Below are positions 55,895 through 63,461 of a stretch of 64,000 bases of DNA, in pieces (the stretch's first letter is position 1; each line of letters begins with the position of its first letter). This DNA comes from Streptomyces sp. NBC_00287 (GTDB lineage Bacteria; Actinomycetota; Actinomycetes; Streptomycetales; Streptomycetaceae), in contig NZ_CP108053.1 of NCBI RefSeq assembly GCF_036173105.1, positions 496,001 to 560,000 of the forward strand, in the 5' to 3' direction. The translations under genes and the position numbers were made by a program. Under the pieces are notes generated by a model. The model searched no databases. It saw nothing but the letters and a program-made list of their open reading frames with translations, and was not told the DNA's origin.

Positions 55895-57043
55895 TCAGCA
55901 CAGAAGCAGGCAGGCGTCCCAGTCGTTGGCGGGCGCGGACCCCGGTTCGGGACTCTGGAAGGCCAGGGCCGCTCCTGCCGCCCCTTCGAGGAAGCCGTCA
56001 TCTTCCGGAGGGGCGAGAGCGAGAAAACGCTCACGCAGTTCGGGGAGTCGGTCCGTGAACACCGTGGGGATCTCGGCGTCCTCAGCGACACGTTGCACGG
56101 TGCGCAGGAGGCCGCCGATTCCATGGCACAGGCCGCGGGTGGTGAGCTGGTCGAGCTGGTGCGGGTCGGACAGGCAGTACAGGAGCGCGCGTTCGGCCAT
56201 CCTCTTGCGGTCCTCGTCGCCGAGGGCGATCGCAGCGAGCTGCTGCGCACGAGCCACTCCGGGGACGCCGTAGCACCAGGACGGTGCGGTCGGCGCCGCG
56301 GACGTCGGGCCTGTAGTGGCGATCCAGCGCGGCCAGCGAGTTCCGTGGTGGTCACTGCGGCGTATGCGATCGAGCCAGCGACAGATACGGGCCATGGCGG
56401 CGTCGTGGCCGTTCACGGTGATGCCGTGGCGCTTGGCCAGGGCGAGAAGGGCGAGCGGGCCGGTGATGCCGTGGGCGAGACCGGCGTTGGCATGACCGCC
56501 CGGCGTTGCCGCCCGTTGGCCGGCCGGCGCGTGCCCGACCCACCAGCCGGGAAGCGGTTGCCCCTTGGGCCCAGCCGCGGGTTCGGTAAGCCGGACCAGG
56601 TACTCCAGGACGGCCTTCAGTTCGTCGCTCTCCGGTCGGCGCCGCAGCAGGAGGGCACCGAGTCCAGTCAGGCCCCGGAACAGGTCGTACTCGGCGAAGC
56701 TGGCGTAGCGGCCCTGGTCGATGCGTGCGTGAGCGGCAGCGAGGCGGCGGCGGATGTGTGTGGCGACGACGTCGTCCAGTGTGCGCAGGGCTCCGGCGTA
56801 GCGGTCGCTGTCGGCGGCGGCCAGGTGCAGGACATACGTCATCGCGGGCGCGCCGAGGAACAGGCTGGCATCGTCTCCGTCGATCAGGGGGCGGACGGCG
56901 GCGAGTTGCCGGTGGACGGACTGCCATGGGGCGAGGCCGCGCCGGGCTCGTTCGATGTGGAGCAGCGCGATGCCGAGGGGGCCATGCGCGAGAGACTGCC
57001 GGGTGGCCAGGCCAGCTTCGATGGCGGGTGGGGCGATGGTCAC
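55895..57043 (-). CDS. lanC: LanC-like lanthionine cyclase
   Basis: A 382-residue LanC cyclase, which adds Cys thiols to dehydrated Ser/Thr to make (methyl)lanthionines. Zinc ligands are visible: Cys257 in SWCYGVPG and Cys306-His307 in GLCHGIGG. The HxxNxGLAHG motif is seen as GGHANAGLAHGITG (His184, His191). GTG 57043 overlaps the LanB stop by 4 bp (GTGA), so translation is coupled. The length is close to the family mean of about 400. Confidence 0.93.
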   Translation of the reverse strand: MTIAPPAIEAGLATRQSLAHGPLGIALLHIERARRGLAPWQSVHRQLAAVRPLIDGDDASLFLGAPAMTYVLHLAAADSDRYAGALRTLDDVVATHIRRRLAAAHARIDQGRYASFAEYDLFRGLTGLGALLLRRRPESDELKAVLEYLVRLTEPAAGPKGQPLPGWWVGHAPAGQRAATPGGHANAGLAHGITGPLALLALAKRHGITVNGHDAAMARICRWLDRIRRSDHHGTRWPRWIATTGPTSAAPTAPSWCYGVPGVARAQQLAAIALGDEDRKRMAERALLYCLSDPHQLDQLTTRGLCHGIGGLLRTVQRVAEDAEIPTVFTDRLPELRERFLALAPPEDDGFLEGAAGAALAFQSPEPGSAPANDWDACLLLC

Positions 57044-60000
57044 CGCAGGGCTCCTTGGGTACGGGCGATCCAGGACAGTGCGGCGGCGCGGGCGAGGCGG
57101 CGGCAGGTGGCTTCGCCGTCCGGGTCGATGCCGGCGGTGCGGTTGTAGTGCATGTGCAGTAGGGATGGCAGTACGGCGGCTGGGTCGGCACTGTTGGCGG
57201 TGAGGGCCTGGTGGTAGGCGGTCAGGGCGCCTCGGCGCCGGGCCCACGTTGTGGCGACGTAGGCGCCGTCCGGCAGGGACCGCAGGCAGGCGTGGTCGTG
57301 GTCCGGGGTGATGAGTCGGATCGCTGTGGTGAGTACGTCACGGGGTGCGGGGTCGCCGTCGTTCTTCGGGATATTGGTCGTGAGCCATGCCCGGCTGTCT
57401 GCGCGTGAGCCGAGGCAGGCATCGGCGATGTCCACGAAGCTGGCGGCGGTGACGGCAGGCCGCAGGTGATCGGAGATGGGCAGGGCCATCTGCGCGAGGG
57501 CGGCGGCGGAGTCGGCGGCGAAGAACCGCTCGGCGGCCTCCAGGACGGTGCCGGTACCGTAGCGGCCGGTCTCCGGCTCGTCGGTGTCCCATTGCACGCG
57601 CTGGAGCAAGCCCTCGGCGCGCAGCTCGCTCGCCCACGCTGCGACGCGCTGTGCGGCGTCGCCGAAGGCGTGCGGGTCTGGCAGGCGGAGCCGCAGTCGC
57701 AGGTGGCTGTGGGGGTCGACGTAGCGGGTAAACCACCAGTCCGGCCCCTCGGCTCCCCACTCGCTCAGCAACCGCGGCAGGTGGGTTGTCAGCACCTCCG
57801 GCGCGCGGTCGGCGTTGCCGTACAGCTTCAGGTACGCCCACTCGCTTGCGCCCGGTATCCGGCCGGAGTTGCGCGCCACCACGGTCGTGGTCCGGAAGAT
57901 GGGCGCGGGGGCGGGTGGCTGGTCGGCGGCGAAGGGCACGGTGATCTCGTGCGCGCGTCCCAGCCAGCCGAACGCGCTCTCCGGGGACGCCTCGTGGAGC
58001 ACCACCGTTCCCTGTCGGTCCATCTCGGCCTGAAGGAGCCGGACGTGGGCGGGGATGTCGAGGTCCAGGCGCAGCCGCTGGTCGTCGCTGCCCACGTAGA
58101 CGGTGCGCGGCATGCCGTAGCGGATGCGCCATTCGGTGAAGCGGAAGGCCCAGTTGTCCCCGCCGAGGTCTCGGGCGCGGAGTCGCCAGCACGCGGCGGA
58201 CAGGATGGTCCGGCCGACGCGCACTTCGGGAAGGAACGGCAGTTGGACTGCCGCGCCCCAGGCGAAGGGCAGGAGGACCGCGGCGTGTGAGCGGGGCAGT
58301 TCGCACACGAAGCGGACCAGTGGGTGGGTGGCGTTGGTGAGTTCCACGGCGTTCATGACCGACGGTTCGATCGGCCGGCAGGTGGCAAGGTGCACGAGGT
58401 ACAGACGCTGGGAGTCGGCGACGACGCCGACGTCGTCCAGGTCGAGGGTGGCCTGCGGGTTGTGCTCGCTGATGGACAGCACGTTCGGCACGACAGCCGG
58501 GGCGCGTGCGACGTTGTACGTCGGCAGCCGCAGCGGCGGGCTGGAGACCTGGCCTCGGGCGGCGCCGACAGTGAGCGTCGGCAGGTCGGCATACGCGGCG
58601 GTCATCCGCTCCCGGTCGGGTCGCTCCAGCATGGTCAGGAAGCGGCCGGTAGTGGTACCGGCCGCGAGGGAGAGCCCGACCGTGGTCAGGGTGAACCGAC
58701 CCCGCTGCAGGTCCTTCAGGGAGGGCGACAGCACGGTGAAGCACAGTTCGACGTGCGCGGGAACCTGGTCGGGCTCGCCGAGGGACAGCGCCTGGATGTC
58801 CTCCTCGCTGAGGACGATCTCGCGCTGGTCGTTGAGGGCAGCGTGCTGGGCGAGGGCGAGGAGGTATTCGTCGCGCCGGCTCGTGGCCACCACTGGGCGT
58901 CTCAGGACCGTGCCGCGATAGCCCGCCGGAAGGCCGAGGCCGACATCTGGGTCGGTGAGGTCACGCAAGGGGACGATGGCGCCCATGCTGTAGCGCTCAA
59001 GGAACCGCGTCCGGTAATCCCGCCAGGCCCCAGAGCCATTCGGGTACGGCGTGATCCGGGCCATGACCTCCAGGGCGCGCTCCGCCTCACGGGTCACGAT
59101 CTTCGGGAGGACGATGTCGCAGTCGGGCTGTAGGTTGACGACCAGGGTGCGGTCCGTGATGCCGGTGAGGGCATTCATCCTCGCGCCTGCCTGTGCGCGG
59201 AGAGACTGCTGGTTGTCCAGTGGGCCGCTGTTGTGGGCGGTCAGCAGCGTGTGAACCTGCCGCAGCTTCCTGACCGCGTCGGAGGCGGCTGCGGCTGTTT
59301 CGAGCTGGTTGATCAGGTGACCGAGCGCGTCGTCGCATGTCATGGGGGCGTGCAGGCTGCTCAGAAGCACCCGGTGCGCGACAAGGTTGCGCAGCATGTC
59401 CTCGATCACCGCAAGCGGCGTGTTGGGGTAGTCGCTGCGCAGTTTGGTCGTGAGGTCGCCGACCGTGATGGGTGCACGGGCGAGAGCCAGTACCGCTTCG
59501 ACGGCTGGGGTGCGCCGTAGCCGCGTATCGGTGGGACCGTCAGCGCCGCCCGGCTGGTGCTGCACAGTGATGCTGCCCCCTCGCACGGTGCAGGTGGGGT
59601 CGGCGATGACATGCAGGTGCCGCAGCACGTCCAGATCGCGTTCCAGGACGGCGATGACCTCCTTCAGCCACATGGCGTCGGCGCGCGCGAAGGCGCGGTG
59701 ATCGGCGCCCCACTGGACTCGGGCTGTACCCCCGAAACGTACGGGTGCGGGCCCGGCGAACAGCCCGAATGGGGTGGCGCGGTGCTGCATCCGCAGCAGG
59801 TAGCGAGCCAGAGAGACAGCCGTGCGCCTGACGATCCGTGGTCGCCGGTGTTCTCCGCTCAGCACCTGCCCAACGGACTTGGCAAGGAGGGGGGTGGCGA
59901 ACTCGATCGCAGCGGCCACGGTGTCATCCGTCCAGACCTGAGCGATCCACTCCCGCAACGGGTGCACGTCGGCGGACGCGTCGCCGTACAGATTTGGCCA

Positions 60001-60069
60001 GGGAGGCAGCGTCGCCGCCAAGGGGAACACCGAAGCTCTGACCATGCCCGCATCAATGGCGCGATACAT
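57040..60069 (-). CDS. lanB: LanB lantibiotic dehydratase (full length)
   Basis: A 1009-residue class I dehydratase that glutamylates Ser/Thr using Glu-tRNA and eliminates to Dha/Dhb. The N-terminal glutamylation domain has RRTAVSLARYLLRMQHRATPFGLFAG (key part RMQHRATPFGLFAGP); the C-terminal elimination domain starts near residue 730 with EWAYLKLYGNADRAPEVL and WWFTRYVDPHSHLRLRLRL. The ATG at 60069 is set by a perfect AAGGAGG site (60078-60084) 8 bases upstream; an ATG at 60093 is discarded. It follows the precursor gene after an 80-bp gap containing a stable hairpin, and its stop overlaps lanC. Confidence 0.95.
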   Translation of the reverse strand: MYRAIDAGMVRASVFPLAATLPPWPNLYGDASADVHPLREWIAQVWTDDTVAAAIEFATPLLAKSVGQVLSGEHRRPRIVRRTAVSLARYLLRMQHRATPFGLFAGPAPVRFGGTARVQWGADHRAFARADAMWLKEVIAVLERDLDVLRHLHVIADPTCTVRGGSITVQHQPGGADGPTDTRLRRTPAVEAVLALARAPITVGDLTTKLRSDYPNTPLAVIEDMLRNLVAHRVLLSSLHAPMTCDDALGHLINQLETAAAASDAVRKLRQVHTLLTAHNSGPLDNQQSLRAQAGARMNALTGITDRTLVVNLQPDCDIVLPKIVTREAERALEVMARITPYPNGSGAWRDYRTRFLERYSMGAIVPLRDLTDPDVGLGLPAGYRGTVLRRPVVATSRRDEYLLALAQHAALNDQREIVLSEEDIQALSLGEPDQVPAHVELCFTVLSPSLKDLQRGRFTLTTVGLSLAAGTTTGRFLTMLERPDRERMTAAYADLPTLTVGAARGQVSSPPLRLPTYNVARAPAVVPNVLSISEHNPQATLDLDDVGVVADSQRLYLVHLATCRPIEPSVMNAVELTNATHPLVRFVCELPRSHAAVLLPFAWGAAVQLPFLPEVRVGRTILSAACWRLRARDLGGDNWAFRFTEWRIRYGMPRTVYVGSDDQRLRLDLDIPAHVRLLQAEMDRQGTVVLHEASPESAFGWLGRAHEITVPFAADQPPAPAPIFRTTTVVARNSGRIPGASEWAYLKLYGNADRAPEVLTTHLPRLLSEWGAEGPDWWFTRYVDPHSHLRLRLRLPDPHAFGDAAQRVAAWASELRAEGLLQRVQWDTDEPETGRYGTGTVLEAAERFFAADSAAALAQMALPISDHLRPAVTAASFVDIADACLGSRADSRAWLTTNIPKNDGDPAPRDVLTTAIRLITPDHDHACLRSLPDGAYVATTWARRRGALTAYHQALTANSADPAAVLPSLLHMHYNRTAGIDPDGEATCRRLARAAALSWIARTQGALR

Positions 60070-60077
60070 GGGACACG

Positions 60078-60084
60078 CCTCCTT
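60078..60084 (-). promoter_or_regulatory. Consensus ribosome binding site of lanB
   Basis: AAGGAGG on the minus strand, 8 bases before the ATG at 60069. It decides the lanB start and is much stronger than most sites in this window. Confidence 0.85.
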
Positions 60085-60104
60085 CATCGTCACGAGGGCG
60101 CGGA

Positions 60105-60136
60105 GGCCGGGCCCGGCAAGGAGCCTCGGCCCGGCC
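60105..60136 (-). terminator. Hairpin between lanA and lanB (probable partial terminator)
   Basis: GGCCGGGCC (60105-60113) and GGCCCGGCC (60128-60136) form a 9-bp perfect stem with a further inner GGC/GCC pairing. Such hairpins between precursor and enzyme genes attenuate read-through so that precursor exceeds enzyme in RiPP operons. Confidence 0.7.
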
Positions 60137-60149
60137 CCCGCGCGACGGA

Positions 60150-60344
60150 TCAGCCGCCGATGCAGGTGCTGTTGGAGCAGGCGGACTGGCAGGTGGAGCC
60201 GCAGTTGTCGCTGGTGTCGTTCAGCAGCGAGCCGAGGACCGGGGCGGAGGCGACGGTCTCGATACGGAGGTCGAAGTCCGAGTCTGCGTCGGCCCCGAAG
60301 TCCGTGGCGGCCGTCAGGGTGGTGCCTGTGTTCTGCGGTGCCAT
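60150..60344 (-). CDS. lanA: Lanthipeptide precursor (FxLD family)
   Basis: A 64-residue precursor. The leader (about residues 1-40) is acidic and Ala/Thr-rich with a FNLD-like recognition box FDLRI at 24-28. The core, ending at the C-terminus, is SLLNDTSDNCGSTCQSACSN plus STCIGG: four Cys (48, 52, 56, 61), each with Ser or Thr nearby upstream (44/45, 50/51, 54, 57/59/60). There is no tail. The start ATG 60344 follows GAGGAGAA. It lies between the methyltransferase gene and lanB on the same strand. The predicted product is a compact peptide with up to four thioether rings. The exact leader cleavage site is not visible. Confidence 0.93.
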   Translation of the reverse strand: MAPQNTGTTLTAATDFGADADSDFDLRIETVASAPVLGSLLNDTSDNCGSTCQSACSNSTCIGG

Positions 60345-60409
60345 CGCGTTCTCCTCGTCTGCAGAGGTGGGTGGAGGTGCCTTACGTCCTGATCGCAACG
60401 CGGGCGGCG

Positions 60410-61657
60410 TCACGGCCAGGAGATGGTGATCCGCGTGTGCTGCCGGTCGATGACCCGGCCTGCGGGAAGTTGGTCGTCCGGGGTTCCGGCCGGTTGGACC
60501 TCGATGTGCGCACGGTGACTGCGATGGTCGCGGTCCCAGGTCTGGATCTCCTCGACCAGGCGCTCGGCGACGGCCTTGCTCTGCGGCCCGTGGCCGACCG
60601 CGCCCAGCTCGAACCGGTCGGGGTCGTCGGTGGCGCGGACGATGCGGTAGGCGAGGCTGTCGCCGTCCACGAGGGTCGGCACGCCAAGTGGCGAGGCGGA
60701 AGCGACCAGGCCGCGTTGCCGGGCGGCGGGCTTCGCCGCCATCAGGGGGAGGTTGTCCAGGGCGGTCGTCAGCCACAGGTCCAGGTGTTCGTTGGACTCA
60801 TCGCCTGCGAGGGTCACGCCGGACCACGCCTCGGCGCGCGCGGTGCGCAGCGCGGCACGCAGGGCCTCGATGTCGGGCTCGGGGTGTCCGTCCAGGCGCA
60901 GAGCGACTTCCTCGCCCTCCGTGTCGTGGATGACGGCCAGGCGCACGCGGTTCTCGCCGGCGCCCTGCATCGGCACGAAGCCGCACAGCTCGAACCCGTC
61001 GCTGACCAGACGCTCGCCGTCGCGGACGAAGGCGATGGTGCGGGTCATGCCGCGAATCCGTAGCGGGGCGACGAGCCGGCCGCCTTCAGTGAGTTGGTGG
61101 ATCCAGGCCGGCGGGATGTCGGCTGCCTGCACGGTGACGAGGATGCGGTCGTACGGTGCATGGCCGGGCACGCCGTGCTCGCCGTCGGCAGTGATCACGG
61201 TGACGTTCCGGTGACCGGTCGCCTTGAGGAAGTCCTTCGCACGCTGTGTGACATCGCGATCGATGTCCATCGTGATGACGCGGCCTTGCTCTCCCACCAG
61301 CTCGGCGAGGTAGGCCGCGTTCACTCCGCCGGAGCCGATCTCCAAGACGTTCATCCCCGGCTGGATATCGGCCTGCTCGATCTGCATGGCCTGGATGCGC
61401 GGAGCGGACACCGAGCTGATGTCCACGCCCGTGGCGTCCGTCTTCGTCACGGCGGCGTACTCGGCGTCGTAGGTTCTGGCCAACTCCACCTCGGGAGTGG
61501 CCAGGTGTCGGGGGACCGAACGGAACGCGGCCACAACGCGAGGGCTTTGTGCGGCGCCCAGTTCGATCAGCCGCTGGACCATCGCGTCGCGCAGTTGCTG
61601 CTCGGGCACAGGGGTGCTGGCGTTGTTCCTCGTCGTCATGTTGGGATCGGCATCCAC
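60410..61657 (-). CDS. FxLD-system methyltransferase (PIMT-like, LanSA type)
   Basis: A 415-residue protein. Residues about 20-230 resemble protein-L-isoaspartate O-methyltransferase: VSAPRIQAMQIEQADIQPGM corresponds to the substrate loop (about 83-102), VLEIGSGGVNAAYLAEL is the SAM motif (GSG 108-110), and Asp131 in VITMDIDRDV binds the ribose. A C-terminal domain of about 180 residues is family-specific. By analogy with OlvSA it would methylate an Asp of the lanthipeptide and lead to isoaspartate, but this is inferred. The GTG at 61657 is chosen because GAAGGAGAG lies 5 bases upstream; ATG 61639 has no such site. It is 65 bp upstream of the precursor gene. Confidence 0.9.
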   Translation of the reverse strand: MDADPNMTTRNNASTPVPEQQLRDAMVQRLIELGAAQSPRVVAAFRSVPRHLATPEVELARTYDAEYAAVTKTDATGVDISSVSAPRIQAMQIEQADIQPGMNVLEIGSGGVNAAYLAELVGEQGRVITMDIDRDVTQRAKDFLKATGHRNVTVITADGEHGVPGHAPYDRILVTVQAADIPPAWIHQLTEGGRLVAPLRIRGMTRTIAFVRDGERLVSDGFELCGFVPMQGAGENRVRLAVIHDTEGEEVALRLDGHPEPDIEALRAALRTARAEAWSGVTLAGDESNEHLDLWLTTALDNLPLMAAKPAARQRGLVASASPLGVPTLVDGDSLAYRIVRATDDPDRFELGAVGHGPQSKAVAERLVEEIQTWDRDHRSHRAHIEVQPAGTPDDQLPAGRVIDRQHTRITISWP

Positions 61658-61662
61658 GAGCG

Positions 61663-61671
61663 CTCTCCTTC
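61663..61671 (-). promoter_or_regulatory. Ribosome binding site that fixes the methyltransferase start
   Basis: GAAGGAGAG on the minus strand ends 5 bases before the GTG at 61657. The next in-frame ATG (61639) has no comparable site. Confidence 0.75.
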
Positions 61672-61762
61672 TCGGCGGCGTGCACCGAGGGGTTGGGGAC
61701 GGGCGGTACAGAGGGTCGGAGGCGAGGCAGGCGCCCCGCGCCGGAGTAGTTCGATGTGGCGG

Positions 61763-61829
61763 CCCGCTCCCGCTGCGACCTGTCCTTCTGAGGCCAGGGG
61801 AAGCCTCCAGTTCGAACAGCGGGAGCGGG
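61763..61829 (-). repeat. 13-bp inverted repeat with nested hairpin in the leader of the lanthipeptide operon
   Basis: CCCGCTCCCGCTG (61763-61775) and CAGCGGGAGCGGG (61817-61829) are perfect inverted repeats separated by 41 bp. The loop contains TTCGAA and a smaller GAGGC/GCCTC hairpin. The structure lies in the 205-bp gap between the small Cys4 gene and the methyltransferase gene, on the minus-strand transcript. It may act as a terminator/antiterminator or leader control element. No promoter was resolved here. Confidence 0.6.
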
Positions 61830-61862
61830 GTTTGAAGGCCCGCCCAGAGCGCGGCTGGCTTC

Positions 61863-62162
61863 CTACGCGATGTGGACGGGCGGTCTGTCGAACGGCGCGC
61901 TCGTGGGCCACTTACCGACGGAGTAAGGCTGCGCAAGCGCGGAGTTGGGGGCGCGGTGCCGGCGGATGGGTTGCTCGCTCATCGTCCAGTGGAGCTGTTC
62001 GAGCCTGAAGACGCACCACTGGCAGGCGAAGAGGGGAAACGCCCTGTCTGCCACAGTGATGTCGCCGATCGCTGCTACCGGAACGCCGGTCTGTTCGCAC
62101 CTGAAGCAGCTCCCGTTCTGCCAGTCGAAACGGCCCCACAACTCACCCGGCCTCAAACCCAT
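61863..62162 (-). CDS. Small Cys4 (CxxC/CxxC) protein
   Basis: A 99-residue protein with two Cys pairs, CFRC and CQWC, about 28 residues apart, in a sequence MGLRPGELWGRFDWQNGS then CFRCEQTG and FACQWCVFRLEQLHW. This is the pattern of a zinc ribbon or rubredoxin-like knuckle. I do not recognise a family. The ATG at 62162 follows GGGAGG, and its coding region overlaps the preceding gene by 10 bp, so translation is likely coupled. It is 205 bp upstream of the lanthipeptide methyltransferase gene on the same strand. Confidence 0.65.
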   Translation of the reverse strand: MGLRPGELWGRFDWQNGSCFRCEQTGVPVAAIGDITVADRAFPLFACQWCVFRLEQLHWTMSEQPIRRHRAPNSALAQPYSVGKWPTSAPFDRPPVHIA

Positions 62163-62554
62163 GTCCGACCGCCTCCCGGGAGATGCGGCCTCGGGTGGCC
62201 GCCGACGAGGGGCAGAAAGATGACGGGACGGGCGTGCCACACGAAGGAGTGCGGTTCCGCCGTGAGCGGCAGCGTGAAGTCCGCTCCCTGCTTCAAGGCG
62301 GAGGCGGCGTTACGCCATCCCTGGTCGCGTAGGTCCACAAGCGGGTCGATGAACGCCGGTTCGACGGCCGAGGCGATGATGCGGATCTGGATTCGGGCCC
62401 ATCGGACGGCTGAGGCGGGGGTCTGCTGTGCGGCCGAGCTGATGCGCCGACCGTCAGCGTGACGCCACTCGCACCAGAAGCCTGGTTCGGGCCCGCAGGC
62501 GGCACGCGTACGCGCCGACGAGCGGTGAAGCAGCATGGGATGGTCAGGGCGCAT
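62153..62554 (-). CDS. Hypothetical protein next to the lanthipeptide cluster
   Basis: A 133-residue protein with no motif that I recognise. The ATG at 62554 follows GGAAG, and the C-terminal half (VWHARPVIFLPLVGGHPRPHL) looks like a folded domain. It starts inside the end of the upstream reading frame (11-bp overlap) and overlaps the next gene by 10 bp, an arrangement typical of a translationally coupled small operon. Codon third positions are G/C rich. Function unknown; linkage to the lanthipeptide cluster suggests an accessory role, but that is inference. Confidence 0.6.
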   Translation of the reverse strand: MRPDHPMLLHRSSARTRAACGPEPGFWCEWRHADGRRISSAAQQTPASAVRWARIQIRIIASAVEPAFIDPLVDLRDQGWRNAASALKQGADFTLPLTAEPHSFVWHARPVIFLPLVGGHPRPHLPGGGRTWV

Positions 62555-62843
62555 GGCTGTCTTCCACTGTGTACACCCACAGCAGACGGCGGGTCAGGCC
62601 GGCCACGTCCGCATGAACAAGAATGTGCTGTCCCTGACGGCGGGGTCCTCTTCGGCGCCCACCTTCTCGCCGAGAAGGAGGGCCACTGCTCGGTGATCGC
62701 CGTCGTCCTGACGTTGATGTCCTCGGGGGAAAGGTGCTCAGCTCCATCTTCAGTGTTGCGTCGGTGCTGTCCCCGATCAGCTCCGTGTCGATGGGCGAGC
62801 AGTCGACGGCTGGAGCCTTGCGTTCGTAGGTCACGGTGGCCAT
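62544..62843 (-). CDS. Small hypothetical gene with possible internal frame disturbance
   Basis: The frame encodes about 99 residues starting MATVTYERKAPAVDCSP after a good GGAGGGGAG site. The first 35 and last 25 codons are rich in G/C at third positions and look coding (N-terminal part ends at TLKMELS, C-terminal part VAGLTRRLLWVYTVEDS). The middle (about 62735-62640) has poor third-position GC in this frame but good GC in the neighbouring frames, which would read PEDINVRTTAITEQW or AVALLLGEKVGAEEDPAVRD. So there may be compensating frameshifts, a degenerate gene, or a sequencing error. No family recognised. Confidence 0.4.
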   Translation of the reverse strand: MATVTYERKAPAVDCSPIDTELIGDSTDATLKMELSTFPPRTSTSGRRRSPSSGPPSRREGGRRRGPRRQGQHILVHADVAGLTRRLLWVYTVEDSHAP

Positions 62844-63041
62844 CACGCATCTCCCCTCCGTACCGCAACCTTGGGCGGCTGCCTCGGATGCTCGGGTTCG
62901 AAGACGACCGTAGAGCGGCCGTCACCCAAGCCCCAAGAAGATTGCGCGAGTTTGCAGCAAGCTGATTGACGGGCTCGAATGCCTCCTCGACCATCGTCGT
63001 GTCGCGCAAACCTGAGCAAGGCAGCAGACAGGAGAACGACC

Positions 63042-63461
63042 ATGAAGCTACGGTTCCTTGGTAAGAACTCCACAGTCGGCGACTGCCCGACCCTGTACGC
63101 CACAGACCGGGACACCTACCTCGTCCAGGGCTGGAAGATCTTCGCGAACGACCTGTTGATGCAACTCGACATCTCCGAGGGGGAGACGGCGGTGGAGGTG
63201 CCTACGGAGCTGTTCGAGCACCTCACGAAAGACGGCCTGCCGGCCGGGGAGATCAAGCGCCTCGACGACCCGATCATGATCCTGACACCCGGCGGTACGT
63301 TCGTCGTCCAGGGCCGCGAGGTGACTGACCCCGAGGCCGTGACCCAGATGGAGATTCCGGACTACGAGACCGTGGTCGAGGTTCCCAAGGCCGCGATCAC
63401 CGCCCTACTGGAGGAACCGCGTGGAGCTGATCTCCAGCGCCGAGCGCAACCAGCTCTTTGA
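63042..63461 (+). CDS. Hypothetical protein upstream of the DUF6879 gene
   Basis: A 139-residue acidic protein with two half-repeats containing the parallel segments YLVQGWKI and FVVQGREVTDPE, each followed by an MxI-type strand and VEVP. I do not recognise a named family. ATG 63042 follows ACAGGAGAA. It overlaps the next gene by 41 bp in a different frame. This arrangement, unknown protein, DUF6879, then HTH gene, is a common Streptomyces accessory unit. Confidence 0.72.
   Translation: MKLRFLGKNSTVGDCPTLYATDRDTYLVQGWKIFANDLLMQLDISEGETAVEVPTELFEHLTKDGLPAGEIKRLDDPIMILTPGGTFVVQGREVTDPEAVTQMEIPDYETVVEVPKAAITALLEEPRGADLQRRAQPAL

Noticed and set aside
60105..60136. lanA-lanB hairpin considered as a phage or transposon end
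   Set aside because: There is no transposase, target duplication or second copy in the window. The position between the precursor and LanB genes explains it.
61636..61911. 91-codon minus-strand frame across the leader of the methyltransferase
   Set aside because: It is Arg-rich and runs through the inverted repeat, with no ribosome site. The 205-bp gap is better read as a leader.
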